NCBI RefSeq assembly: GCF_026072635.1
Contig: NZ_AP023081.1
Span: 1,148,501 to 1,212,500 of the forward strand
DNA from: Pseudomonas solani
GTDB taxonomy: Bacteria > Pseudomonadota > Gammaproteobacteria > Pseudomonadales > Pseudomonadaceae
Reading direction: 5' to 3'
Length of the DNA: 64,000 bases
Every line of letters starts with the position of its first letter. Position 1 is the stretch's first letter. The notes beneath the pieces are model-generated. The model saw only the letters and a list, made by a program, of their open reading frames with translations, made no database searches and was not told the origin of the DNA. Positions 57,109-64,000 of this stretch are shown in pieces. The position numbers and the translations under genes were made by a program.

Positions 57109-58836
57109 ATGAATAAATCCTTCGCGTTGCTGACCGCCCTCCTGCTCGTTGGCGGTTGCCAGACCCTGGCCCCCACCTCGCCGGACGGCACGCCGCCGGT
57201 GGAAGACACCAGCCAGGCGCCCGATTCCAAGCCGGAAGTCTATGGCTCCTTCAGCCGCGACACGCTGTTCGCCCTGCTCTCCGCCGAAGTGGCCGGGCAG
57301 CGCAACCGCTTCGATATCGCCCTCGGCAACTATGTCCAGCAGGCCAATGCGACCCAGGACGCCGGCGTCGCCGAACGCGCCTTCCGCATCGCCGAGTACC
57401 TGGGGGCCGATCAGGCCGCACTGGACACCGCGCTGATCTGGGCGAAGAACGCGCCGGACAACCTCGACGCCCAGCGCGCCGCTGCCGTACAGCTCGCCCG
57501 TGGCGGCCGCTACGACGAATCCATGACCTATATGGAGAAGGTGCTACAGGGCCAAGGCGATACCCACTTCGATTTCCTCGCCCTCTCTGCCGCCGAGACC
57601 GACCCGGATACCCGCACCGGCCTGCTGCAAAGCTTCGACCGCCTGCTCGCCAAGTACCCGGACAACAGCCAGCTGGTGTTCGGCAAATCGGTGCTGCTGC
57701 AACAGGACGGCCGCACCGAAGAAGCGCTTGCGCTGCTGGAAGACATCCCCGCGGATGACCAGCAGATCCCGCCGATTCTTTTGCGCGCACGCCTGCTGCA
57801 AAGCCTGGACCGCACCGACGAAGCCCTGCCGCTGCTGCAGAAAGGCATCAAGCAGCACCCGGACGACAAACGCCTGCGCCTGACCTACGCGCGCCTGTTG
57901 GTAGAAGAGAACCGCCTGGACGAAGCCAAGTCCGAGTTCGCCGGCCTGGTGCAACAGTTCCCCGACGATGACGACCTGCGCTTCTCCCTGGCACTGGTGT
58001 GCATGGAAGGCGAGGCCTGGGACGAAGCCCAGGTCTACCTCGAAGAGCTGGTCGACCGTGGCAGCCACGTGGACTCCGCCCACTTCAACCTGGGCCAGGT
58101 CTACGAAAAGCGCGGCGACAAGGAAAGCGCGCTGATCGAGTACGCACTGGTCGGTGCCGGCAACGACTACCTGCCCGCGCAACTGCGCCAGACCGAGATC
58201 CTGCTGGACGCCAACCGCCCAGACGAAGCCGCCGCCCGCCTGGACAAGGCCCGCGACGCCCAGCCTGACTATGCCATCCAGCTGTACCTGATCGAGGCCG
58301 AGAGCTTCGCCGAGCGCCAGCAGCAGGACCGTTCCTGGAACGTCATCCAGCAAGGCCTGCAGCAATTCCCGGATGACCTCAACCTTCTCTATACCCGCGC
58401 GATGCTCGCGGAGAAGCGCGGCGACCTGGCGCAACTGGAGCGCGACCTGCGTTTCATCCTCGAGCGTGAACCGGAAAATGCCATGGCGCTCAACGCCCTC
58501 GGCTACACCCTGGCCGATCGCACCACGCGCTACGAGGAAGCCCGCCAACTGGTCGAAAAGGCATACCAACTCAAGCCGGACGACCCCGCCATTCTCGACA
58601 GCCTCGGCTGGATCAACTTCCGCCTGGGCAACATGGATGAAGCAGAACGCCTGCTGCGCCAGGCCCTGAAGGAATTCCCCGATCACGAAGTGGCCGCCCA
58701 CCTGGGCGAAGTGCTCTGGGCCCGTGGCAAGCAGAGCGAAGCTCGCGAAGTCTGGTCCGAAGCCCTCAAGACCCAACCCGACAGCCCGATCCTGCGCGGC
58801 ACCCTGCAGCGCCTGACCGGCTCCGAGACTCTTTGA
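57109..58836 (+). CDS. TPR-repeat lipoprotein
   Basis: A 575-residue protein with a lipoprotein signal (MNKSFALLTALLLVGGC, lipobox VGGC at residue 14-17). The rest is an array of tetratricopeptide repeats from about residue 60 to 570, for example ALLIEYALVGAGN-like and YEEARQLVEKAYQLKPDDPA. It is probably anchored in the outer membrane facing the periplasm, possibly a scaffold for envelope proteins. It is directly upstream of lolB (3 bases), which moves lipoproteins to the outer membrane. I recall it as PA4667. The precise role is unknown. ATG 57109 is the first in frame with the signal. Confidence 0.88.
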   Translation: MNKSFALLTALLLVGGCQTLAPTSPDGTPPVEDTSQAPDSKPEVYGSFSRDTLFALLSAEVAGQRNRFDIALGNYVQQANATQDAGVAERAFRIAEYLGADQAALDTALIWAKNAPDNLDAQRAAAVQLARGGRYDESMTYMEKVLQGQGDTHFDFLALSAAETDPDTRTGLLQSFDRLLAKYPDNSQLVFGKSVLLQQDGRTEEALALLEDIPADDQQIPPILLRARLLQSLDRTDEALPLLQKGIKQHPDDKRLRLTYARLLVEENRLDEAKSEFAGLVQQFPDDDDLRFSLALVCMEGEAWDEAQVYLEELVDRGSHVDSAHFNLGQVYEKRGDKESALIEYALVGAGNDYLPAQLRQTEILLDANRPDEAAARLDKARDAQPDYAIQLYLIEAESFAERQQQDRSWNVIQQGLQQFPDDLNLLYTRAMLAEKRGDLAQLERDLRFILEREPENAMALNALGYTLADRTTRYEEARQLVEKAYQLKPDDPAILDSLGWINFRLGNMDEAERLLRQALKEFPDHEVAAHLGEVLWARGKQSEAREVWSEALKTQPDSPILRGTLQRLTGSETL

Positions 58837-58839
58837 TCC

Positions 58840-59457
58840 ATGCGTCTACGTTCACTGCTAGCCGCCGGCGCCCTGCTCCTGCTCACGGGCTGCGCCGGCC
58901 TCACCTCCCACGAAACCGTTGACGGCCAGGGCGACCCGGCGCAATGGAAAGTTCACAAGGAACAGGTCGCCGCGCTCGACGGCTGGCAGATCGCCGGCAA
59001 GGTCGGCATCCGCGCACCGAAGGACTCCGGCAGCGGCACGCTGTTCTGGCTGCAACGCCGCGACTATTACGACATCCGCCTTTCCGGCCCCCTGGGTCGC
59101 GGCGCGGCACGCCTCACCGGGCACCCGGGCGCCATTACCCTCGAAGTGGCCAACCAGGGTCGCTACGAAGCCGAATCCCCCGAAGCCCTGCTGGAAGAAC
59201 AGCTCGGCTGGCGCCTGCCGGTGTCCCACCTGCAATGGTGGGTGCGCGGCCTGCCCGCCCCGGATAGCCGCAGCCGCCTGACCCTGGACGGCAAGAGCCA
59301 CCTGGCGAGCCTCGAGCAGGACGGCTGGCAGGTGCAGTACCTCAGCTATGTGGAGCAGAACGGCTTCACCCTGCCCGAGCGCATCAAGCTCAAGGGCGCC
59401 GACCTCGACGTCACCCTGGTGATCAAGGACTGGCAGCCGCGCCAGCTCGGCCAGTAG
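58840..59457 (+). CDS. lolB: Outer-membrane lipoprotein receptor LolB
   Basis: A 205-residue lipoprotein that receives lipoproteins from LolA and inserts them into the outer membrane. The signal MRLRSLLAAGALLLLTGC gives the LLTGC lipobox at residue 18. The LolB fold has WQIAGKVGIRAPKDSGSGTL near residue 48, LSGPLGRGAARLTGHPGAIT, and WWVRGLPAPDSRSRLTLDGK, the standard sequence features. It is three bases after the TPR gene and seven before ispE, so it is part of the same transcript. Confidence 0.95.
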   Translation: MRLRSLLAAGALLLLTGCAGLTSHETVDGQGDPAQWKVHKEQVAALDGWQIAGKVGIRAPKDSGSGTLFWLQRRDYYDIRLSGPLGRGAARLTGHPGAITLEVANQGRYEAESPEALLEEQLGWRLPVSHLQWWVRGLPAPDSRSRLTLDGKSHLASLEQDGWQVQYLSYVEQNGFTLPERIKLKGADLDVTLVIKDWQPRQLGQ

Positions 59458-59464
59458 GCGCACC

Positions 59465-60315
59465 ATGCAGGACGCACAGCTGATCCTCCCGGCTCCGGCC
59501 AAGCTCAACCTCATGCTGCATATCCTCGGCCGCCGTGCCGACGGCTATCACGAGCTGCAGACCCTGTTCCAGTTCCTCGAACACGGCGACGAACTGGGCT
59601 TCACCCTGCGCCAGGATGGTGAAATCCACCTGCGCACCGAGGTGCCGGGCGTGCCCCATGAGAGCAACCTGATCGTCCGCGCCGCCAGGCGCCTGCAGCA
59701 GGAATCCGGCACCGCTCTCGGTGCCGATATCTGGCTGGACAAGCGCCTGCCCATGGGCGGCGGCATCGGCGGCGGCAGCTCGGATGCCGCCACTACCCTG
59801 CTCGGCCTCGACCACCTCTGGCAGACCCACCTGGGCGAGGACCGCCTCGCCGAACTGGGCCTGGCCCTGGGCGCCGATGTGCCGGTATTCGTACGCGGCC
59901 GTGCGGCCTTCGCCGAAGGTGTCGGCGAGCGCCTGCAGCCGGTCACCCTGCCCGAGCCCTGGTTCCTCGTCGCCGTACCGCAAGTCTTTGTCAGCACAGC
60001 GGAAGTTTTCACCGATCCCGAGTTGACACGGAATACTCCGCCCATTAATCTTCGCAGCCTTCTTGAGGGGGCGGTCGTAATGACTGTCAACCGGTAGTCG
60101 AGAAACGTTACCCGGATGTTCGTAACGCGCTGATCCTGTTGAATAATTTCACAGCAGCTAGACTGACCGGCACTGGAGCTTGTGTGTTTGGGAGCTTCCC
60201 AAACAAGGACGATGCTGATAAAGTCGCCCGCCAACTTCCAGCCACTCTGCCGAATTTCGTCGCGCGAGGAAGCAACATCTCGATGTTGCACCGCAAGCTC
60301 GGAATCCTGGCTTGA
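59465..60315 (+). pseudogene. ispE: IspE (4-diphosphocytidyl-2-C-methylerythritol kinase), single-base frameshift (probable sequence error)
   Basis: A GHMP kinase of the non-mevalonate isoprenoid pathway. The N-terminus has ILPAPAKLNLMLHILGRRAD and the ATP loop is PMGGGIGGGSSDAATTLLGL near residue 96. At the G-run 60067-60071 (five G, near residue 201) one base is missing. The frame then ends at 60097 after 210 residues. In the next frame the normal end continues (a GGRNDCQPVVEKRYPDVRNA-like stretch to MLHRKLGILA) and stops at 60315. Restoring one G gives 283 residues, the usual length. Because this step should be essential, a sequencing error is by far the likelier cause. Neighbours are lolB and two tRNA-Gln genes. 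Confidence 0.93.
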
Positions 60316-60350
60316 AAGAAGTGTTGCAAGTCCTCCGGTTATACCGATAC

Positions 60351-60425
60351 AGGGGCGTCGCCAAGCGGTAAGGCAGCAGGTTTTGATCCTGCCATGCGTT
60401 GGTTCGAATCCAGCCGCCCCTGCCA
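60351..60425 (+). tRNA. tRNA-Gln (UUG), copy 1
   Basis: A 75-base cloverleaf: the acceptor AGGGGCG pairs with CGCCCCT, a D-loop follows, and the anticodon arm GCAGG-TTTTGAT-CCTGC has anticodon TTG. The T-arm carries GGTTCGAATCC, and CCA is encoded. Identical to copy 2. It reads CAA and CAG by wobble. Confidence 0.96.
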
Positions 60426-60479
60426 TAACCCTCCAAGGGTTCGGTACGACAAGGTCTTGCAAAGAGAGTTGAAACAGAT

Positions 60480-60554
60480 AGGGGCGTCGCCAAGCGGTAA
60501 GGCAGCAGGTTTTGATCCTGCCATGCGTTGGTTCGAATCCAGCCGCCCCTGCCA
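60480..60554 (+). tRNA. tRNA-Gln (UUG), copy 2
   Basis: A 75-base copy identical to the one at 60351-60425, separated by a 54-base spacer, so both are likely cut from one transcript. CCA is encoded. It is followed by the terminator at 60563-60605. Confidence 0.96.
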
Positions 60555-60562
60555 TACACGAG

Positions 60563-60605
60563 AAAGCTGTTCAAAAAGCACCTGTGCATTTTGAACAGCT
60601 TTTTA
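60563..60605 (+). terminator. Terminator after the tRNA-Gln pair
   Basis: AAAGCTGTTCAAAA (60563-60576) pairs with TTTTGAACAGCTTT (60589-60602) around a 12-base loop, followed by TT and an AT-rich stretch. It is positioned between the tRNA genes and the prs start. Confidence 0.85.
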
Positions 60606-60641
60606 TTCATCAGGTCCACCCTCAGCCGGCAGGTACTGCGC

Positions 60642-61583
60642 GTGTCCAAGATGATGGTCTTCACGGGGAACGCCAACCCCGATCTGGCGCGTCGCGTCGT
60701 ACGTCAATTGCACATCCCCCTCGGTGATGCCTCCGTAGGCAAATTCTCCGACGGCGAGATCAGCGCTGAAATCAATGAAAACGTTCGCGGTAAGGACGTC
60801 TTCCTGATTCAGCCCACGTGCGCGCCCACCAACGACAACCTGATGGAACTGGTGGTGATGGCTGACGCCTTCCGCCGCTCCTCGGCGTCCCGTATCACTG
60901 CAGTGATCCCCTACTTCGGCTATGCCCGCCAGGACCGCCGCCCGCGTTCCGCTCGCGTGGCGATCAGCGCGAAGGTAGTGGCCGACATGCTCACCGTGGT
61001 CGGCGTCGACCGCGTGCTGACCGTCGACCTGCACGCCGACCAGATCCAGGGCTTCTTCGATATTCCGGTAGATAACATCTACGGCTCCCCCGTTCTGGTG
61101 GATGACATCGAAGACCAACGCTTCGACAACCTCATGATCGTCTCCCCGGACATCGGTGGCGTGGTGCGTGCTCGCGCCGTTGCCAAGTCCCTGGGTGTCG
61201 ATCTGGCGATCATCGACAAGCGTCGTCCCAAGGCCAACCAGTCCGAAGTCATGCACATCATCGGTGATGTGGATGGCCGTACCTGCGTCCTGGTCGACGA
61301 CATGGTCGATACCGCCGGCACCCTCGGCCACGCTGCCAAGGCCCTGAAGGACCACGGCGCCGCCAAGGTCTACGCCTACTGCACCCACCCGGTGCTGTCG
61401 GGCCGTGCCATCGAAAACATTGAAAACTCCGTGCTGGACGAGCTGGTGGTGACCAACACCATCCCCCTGTCCGCCGCGGCACAGGCCTGCTCGCGTATCC
61501 GTCAACTGGATATCGCGCCGGTCGTGGCTGAAGCGGTCCGCCGCATCAGCAATGAGGAATCGATCAGCGCGATGTTCCGCTAA
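60642..61583 (+). CDS. prs: Ribose-phosphate pyrophosphokinase
   Basis: A 313-residue enzyme that makes PRPP from ribose-5-phosphate and ATP, feeding purine, pyrimidine, His and Trp pathways, and the salvage enzymes Hpt and Upp encoded in this window. It begins SKMMVFTGNANPDLARRVVR. It carries PYFGYARQDRRPRSARVAIS, DLHADQIQGFFDIPVDNIYG and the PRPP loop CVLVDDMVDTAGTLGHAAKA. I chose a GTG start at 60642 because it gives the exact family length and MSKMM-type N-terminus. The ATGs two and three codons later are possible. It sits just after the tRNA terminator, so it has its own promoter or read-through. Confidence 0.94.
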   Translation: MSKMMVFTGNANPDLARRVVRQLHIPLGDASVGKFSDGEISAEINENVRGKDVFLIQPTCAPTNDNLMELVVMADAFRRSSASRITAVIPYFGYARQDRRPRSARVAISAKVVADMLTVVGVDRVLTVDLHADQIQGFFDIPVDNIYGSPVLVDDIEDQRFDNLMIVSPDIGGVVRARAVAKSLGVDLAIIDKRRPKANQSEVMHIIGDVDGRTCVLVDDMVDTAGTLGHAAKALKDHGAAKVYAYCTHPVLSGRAIENIENSVLDELVVTNTIPLSAAAQACSRIRQLDIAPVVAEAVRRISNEESISAMFR

Positions 61584-61604
61584 GCGGACATCCCTGACGA
61601 AAAC

Positions 61605-61628
61605 GCCCCGCTTCGGCGGGGCTTTTTT
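61605..61628 (+). terminator. Terminator after prs
   Basis: GCCCCGC (61605-61611) pairs with GCGGGGC (61616-61622) around a TTCG loop, followed by T6. It lies 22 bases past the prs stop. rplY then has its own promoter in the 61629-61692 gap. Confidence 0.92.
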
Positions 61629-61692
61629 GCCCAACCGCTCAAGATGCTGGTCGCAAGCACTCGGGGCGGTTTGGTTATTTTGGAGAAACGTA

Positions 61693-62301
61693 ATGACTGA
61701 TTTTGCCCTGAATGCCGAAGCGCGTTCCGACCTGGGGAAAGGTGCGAGCCGCCGCCTGCGTCGTAATGCCAACCTGGTTCCCGCCGTGATCTACGGTGGC
61801 GAGAAAGCCCCGGAATCCGTAAGCCTGCTGGCCAAAGACCTGGCCAAGCTGCTGGAAAACGAAGCTGCCTTCAGCCACGTCCTGTCCCTGAACGTTTCCG
61901 GCAAGACCGAAACCGTTCTGATCAAGGCCCTGCAGCGTCACCCGGCCAAAGGCTTCGTACTGCACGCTGACTTCCAGCGCGTCGTTGCCGGCCAGAAACT
62001 GACCGCTCACGTGCCCCTGCACTTCCTGAACGAAGCGACCGCCGTTGGCGTGAAGACTGGTGGTGGCGAGATCTCCCACACCATCTCCGAAGTCGAAGTC
62101 TCCTGCCTGCCGAAAGACCTGCCGGAGTTCATCGAAGTCGACCTGGCCAAGGTTGAACTGGGCCAAATCGTTCACCTGTCCGACCTCAAGCTGCCGAAAG
62201 GCGTCGAGCTGGTCGCACTGGCGCACGGCAACGACCTGGCTGTGGCTAACATCCACGCCTCCCGCGTTGTGAAAGACGAAGCAGAAGGCGCAGCCGAGTA
62301 A
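61693..62301 (+). CDS. rplY: 50S ribosomal protein L25/general stress protein Ctc
   Basis: A 202-residue L25 of the longer CTC type. The N-terminal 5S rRNA-binding part is FALNAEARSDLGKGASRRLR, then IYGGEKAPESVSLLAKDLAK. The C-terminal TL5-like part has VPLHFLNEATAVGVKTGGGE and ASRVVKDEAEGAAE. It binds 5S rRNA in the central protuberance. ATG 61693 follows GGAG at 61682. The frame opens earlier at 61552 only because prs and the terminator leave it open. It is followed after 34 bases by pth. Confidence 0.95.
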   Translation: MTDFALNAEARSDLGKGASRRLRRNANLVPAVIYGGEKAPESVSLLAKDLAKLLENEAAFSHVLSLNVSGKTETVLIKALQRHPAKGFVLHADFQRVVAGQKLTAHVPLHFLNEATAVGVKTGGGEISHTISEVEVSCLPKDLPEFIEVDLAKVELGQIVHLSDLKLPKGVELVALAHGNDLAVANIHASRVVKDEAEGAAE

Positions 62302-62335
62302 TCACTACTCGCCAGCCTGAGGAAGGGCCCCTGTC

Positions 62336-62920
62336 GTGACTGCCGTACAACTGATCGTCGGCCTGGGTAATCCAGGCCCTGAATACGACCAGACCCGGCA
62401 TAACGCAGGGGCCCTTTTCGTTGAGCGCGTGGCAGACAGCCAGCGCGTCAACCTCTCCCTCGACAAGAAGTATTTCGGCCTGGTCGGCAAGTTCAGCCAT
62501 CAGGGCCGCGACGTTCGCCTGCTCATCCCCACCACCTACATGAACCGCAGCGGCCAGTCCGTAGCGGCGCTCGCCGGTTTCTTCCGCATCCCGGTCGAGG
62601 CGATCCTGGTGGCCCACGACGAACTCGACATGCCTCCCGGCGTCGCCAAGCTCAAACTGGGCGGCGGGCACGGCGGGCACAACGGGCTGCGCGACATCAT
62701 CGCCCAGCTCGGCAATCAGAACGGCTTCCACCGCCTCCGGCTCGGCATCGGCCACCCGGGGCACAGCAGCCTGGTCTCCGGCTTCGTCCTCGGCCGCGCC
62801 CCGCGCAGCGAACAGGAAAAGCTCGACTCCAGCATCGACTTCGCCCTCGGCGTGCTGCCGGAAATGCTCGCAGGTGACTGGACCAAAGCGATGCAGAAGC
62901 TGCACAGCCAGAAGGCCTGA
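62336..62920 (+). CDS. pth: Peptidyl-tRNA hydrolase
   Basis: A 194-residue enzyme that releases peptidyl-tRNA dropped from ribosomes. The N-terminus TAVQLIVGLGNPGPEYDQTR, the catalytic His near residue 22 in RHNAGALFVERVA, and the later GGGHGGHNGLRDIIAQLG match the family. It starts with a GTG at 62336, with GAGGAAG upstream. It is 34 bases past rplY and 39 before ychF, and likely part of the same transcript. Confidence 0.96.
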   Translation: MTAVQLIVGLGNPGPEYDQTRHNAGALFVERVADSQRVNLSLDKKYFGLVGKFSHQGRDVRLLIPTTYMNRSGQSVAALAGFFRIPVEAILVAHDELDMPPGVAKLKLGGGHGGHNGLRDIIAQLGNQNGFHRLRLGIGHPGHSSLVSGFVLGRAPRSEQEKLDSSIDFALGVLPEMLAGDWTKAMQKLHSQKA

Positions 62921-62959
62921 TCACACCTCTTTATCGCCAATCAGCGCGAGGGACATAGC

Positions 62960-64000
62960 ATGGGATTCAATTGCGGCATCGTCGGCCTGCCCAACGTCGG
63001 CAAGTCCACCCTGTTCAACGCCCTGACCAAATCCGGCATCGCGGCGGAGAACTTCCCCTTCTGCACCATCGAGCCGAACAGCGGCATCGTGCCGATGCCC
63101 GACTCGCGCCTGCAGGCACTGGCCGAGATCGTCAAGCCCGAGCGCGTGCTGCCGACCACCATGGAATTCGTCGACATCGCCGGCCTGGTAGCCGGCGCCT
63201 CCAAGGGTGAAGGCCTGGGCAACAAGTTCCTCGCCAACATCCGCGAGACCGACGCCATCGCCCACGTGGTGCGCTGCTTCGAAGACGAGAACGTCATCCA
63301 CGTCTCCAACAGCGTCGACCCCAAGCGCGACATCGAGATCATCGACCTCGAACTGATCTTCGCCGACCTCGACAGCTGCGAGAAGCAACTGCAGAAGGTC
63401 ACCCGCAACGCCAAGGGCGGCGACAAGGACGCCCTGGCGCAGAAGGCCCTGCTGGAAAAACTCATCCCCCACTTCAGCGAAGGCAAGCCCGCACGCTCCC
63501 TGCTGAAGAACCTGGGCGATGAAGAGAAGCGCATCGTCCGTGGCTTCCACCTGCTCACCAGCAAGCCGGTGATGTACATCGCCAACGTCGCCGAAGACGG
63601 CTTCGAGAACAACCCGCACCTCGACGTGGTGAAAGCCATCGCCGAAGAGGAAGGCGCCATCGTGGTACCGGTCTGCAACAAGATCGAAGCCGAGATCGCC
63701 GAACTCGACGACGGTGAAGAGAAGGACATGTTCCTCGAAGCCCTCGGCCTCGAAGAGCCGGGTCTCAACCGCGTGATCCGCGCCGGTTACGACCTGCTCA
63801 ACCTGCAGACCTACTTCACCGCCGGCGTGAAGGAAGTGCGCGCCTGGACCGTGCGCATCGGCGCTACCGCCCCGCAGGCCGCCGCCGTGATCCACACCGA
63901 CTTCGAAAAAGGCTTCATCCGCGCCGAAGTGGTCGCCTATGACGACTTCATCCAGTTCAAGGGTGAAGCCGGCGCCAAGGAAGCCGGCAAATGGCGCCTG
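62960..64000 (+). CDS. ychF: GTPase/ATPase YchF (OLA1 family), cut off at the window edge
   Basis: The first 347 codons of a translation-associated P-loop protein that prefers ATP. It begins GFNCGIVGLPNVGKSTLFNA (Walker A at GLPNVGKS). DIAGLVAGASKGEGLGNKFL is switch II, and the coiled region follows. The C-terminal TGS domain is reached near residue 275 and the window ends inside it. Full-length proteins have about 366 residues, so only about 20 are missing. It is the last gene in the rplY-pth-ychF run. Confidence 0.96.
   Translation, partial: MGFNCGIVGLPNVGKSTLFNALTKSGIAAENFPFCTIEPNSGIVPMPDSRLQALAEIVKPERVLPTTMEFVDIAGLVAGASKGEGLGNKFLANIRETDAIAHVVRCFEDENVIHVSNSVDPKRDIEIIDLELIFADLDSCEKQLQKVTRNAKGGDKDALAQKALLEKLIPHFSEGKPARSLLKNLGDEEKRIVRGFHLLTSKPVMYIANVAEDGFENNPHLDVVKAIAEEEGAIVVPVCNKIEAEIAELDDGEEKDMFLEALGLEEPGLNRVIRAGYDLLNLQTYFTAGVKEVRAWTVRIGATAPQAAAVIHTDFEKGFIRAEVVAYDDFIQFKGEAGAKEAGKWRL

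Noticed and set aside
28569..60080. Programmed ribosomal frameshifting in mqo, phr or ispE
   Set aside because: The sites are plain C or G runs without slippery heptamers, stop context or a downstream pseudoknot. None of these genes is known to use recoding.
60158..60676. Open frames crossing the tRNA-Gln pair
   Set aside because: They translate the tRNA sequence itself twice (a repeated WIRTNAWQDQNL-like string) and are not genes.

Overview
The window is a chromosomal segment of a GC-rich Pseudomonas. Gene content, gene order and codon use all fit. From hprA (14600) to ychF (64000) the order closely follows what I remember of the P. aeruginosa PAO1 stretch PA4626 to PA4673 (hprA, rsmC, lysP, Gdt1, M48 protease, chemotaxis transducer, mqoB, hpt, upp, uraA, hemH, phr, pagL, murI, moeB, prmC, prfA, hemA, TPR protein, lolB, ispE, tRNA-Gln, prs, rplY, pth, ychF). 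The species cannot be fixed from the sequence alone. No phage, IS element, CRISPR array or plasmid function was seen.

Layout. 1-2237: a cut-off alpha/beta hydrolase, a TetR regulator and a secreted protein of unknown role. 2241-13812: a fatty-acid or hydrophobic-substrate cluster made of a MalT-type LuxR regulator, DUF1329 and DUF1302 envelope proteins, an acyl-CoA ligase, a thiolase, an MFS transporter and an AraC regulator. I remember this block as PA3921-PA3927 in PAO1, so its position beside hprA marks a rearrangement. 13891-32287: LysE exporter, hprA, rsmC, lysP, a Mn2+ riboswitch with a Gdt1-type exporter, lipoproteins, a chemoreceptor, a degenerate SRAP protein, an acyltransferase and mqo. 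32416-40822: SulP transporter, purine and pyrimidine salvage (hpt, upp, uraA), an MFS transporter, hemH and an epimerase. 40944-50848: a probable light or photo-oxidative stress regulon. It holds a FAD oxidoreductase, a DUF523-DUF1722 protein, a MerR/LitR-type regulator, DNA photolyase, and a lipid-modification operon (NTF2-like, SDR, FAD amine-oxidase-like, DUF1365, Cfa-like methyltransferase, DUF2878). Paired TTGTACAA-type operators precede its two transcription units. 51572-64000: pagL, the leftward murI-moeB-prmC-prfA-hemA operon, then the rightward TPR-lolB-ispE-tRNAs-prs-rplY-pth-ychF housekeeping run.

The most important technical observation is that three conserved genes (mqo, phr, ispE) each carry a one-base loss in a C or G homopolymer. 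Because ispE should be essential, uncorrected homopolymer sequencing errors are the simplest explanation.

The most interesting biology is the LitR-box regulon. Its Cfa-like enzyme lacks two of the bicarbonate-site residues known from E. coli cyclopropane synthase, so it may make a methyl-branched or furan-type lipid instead. Also notable are the yybP-ykoY riboswitch with a visible candidate switching hairpin, and a SRAP protein that has lost its catalytic Cys and His.
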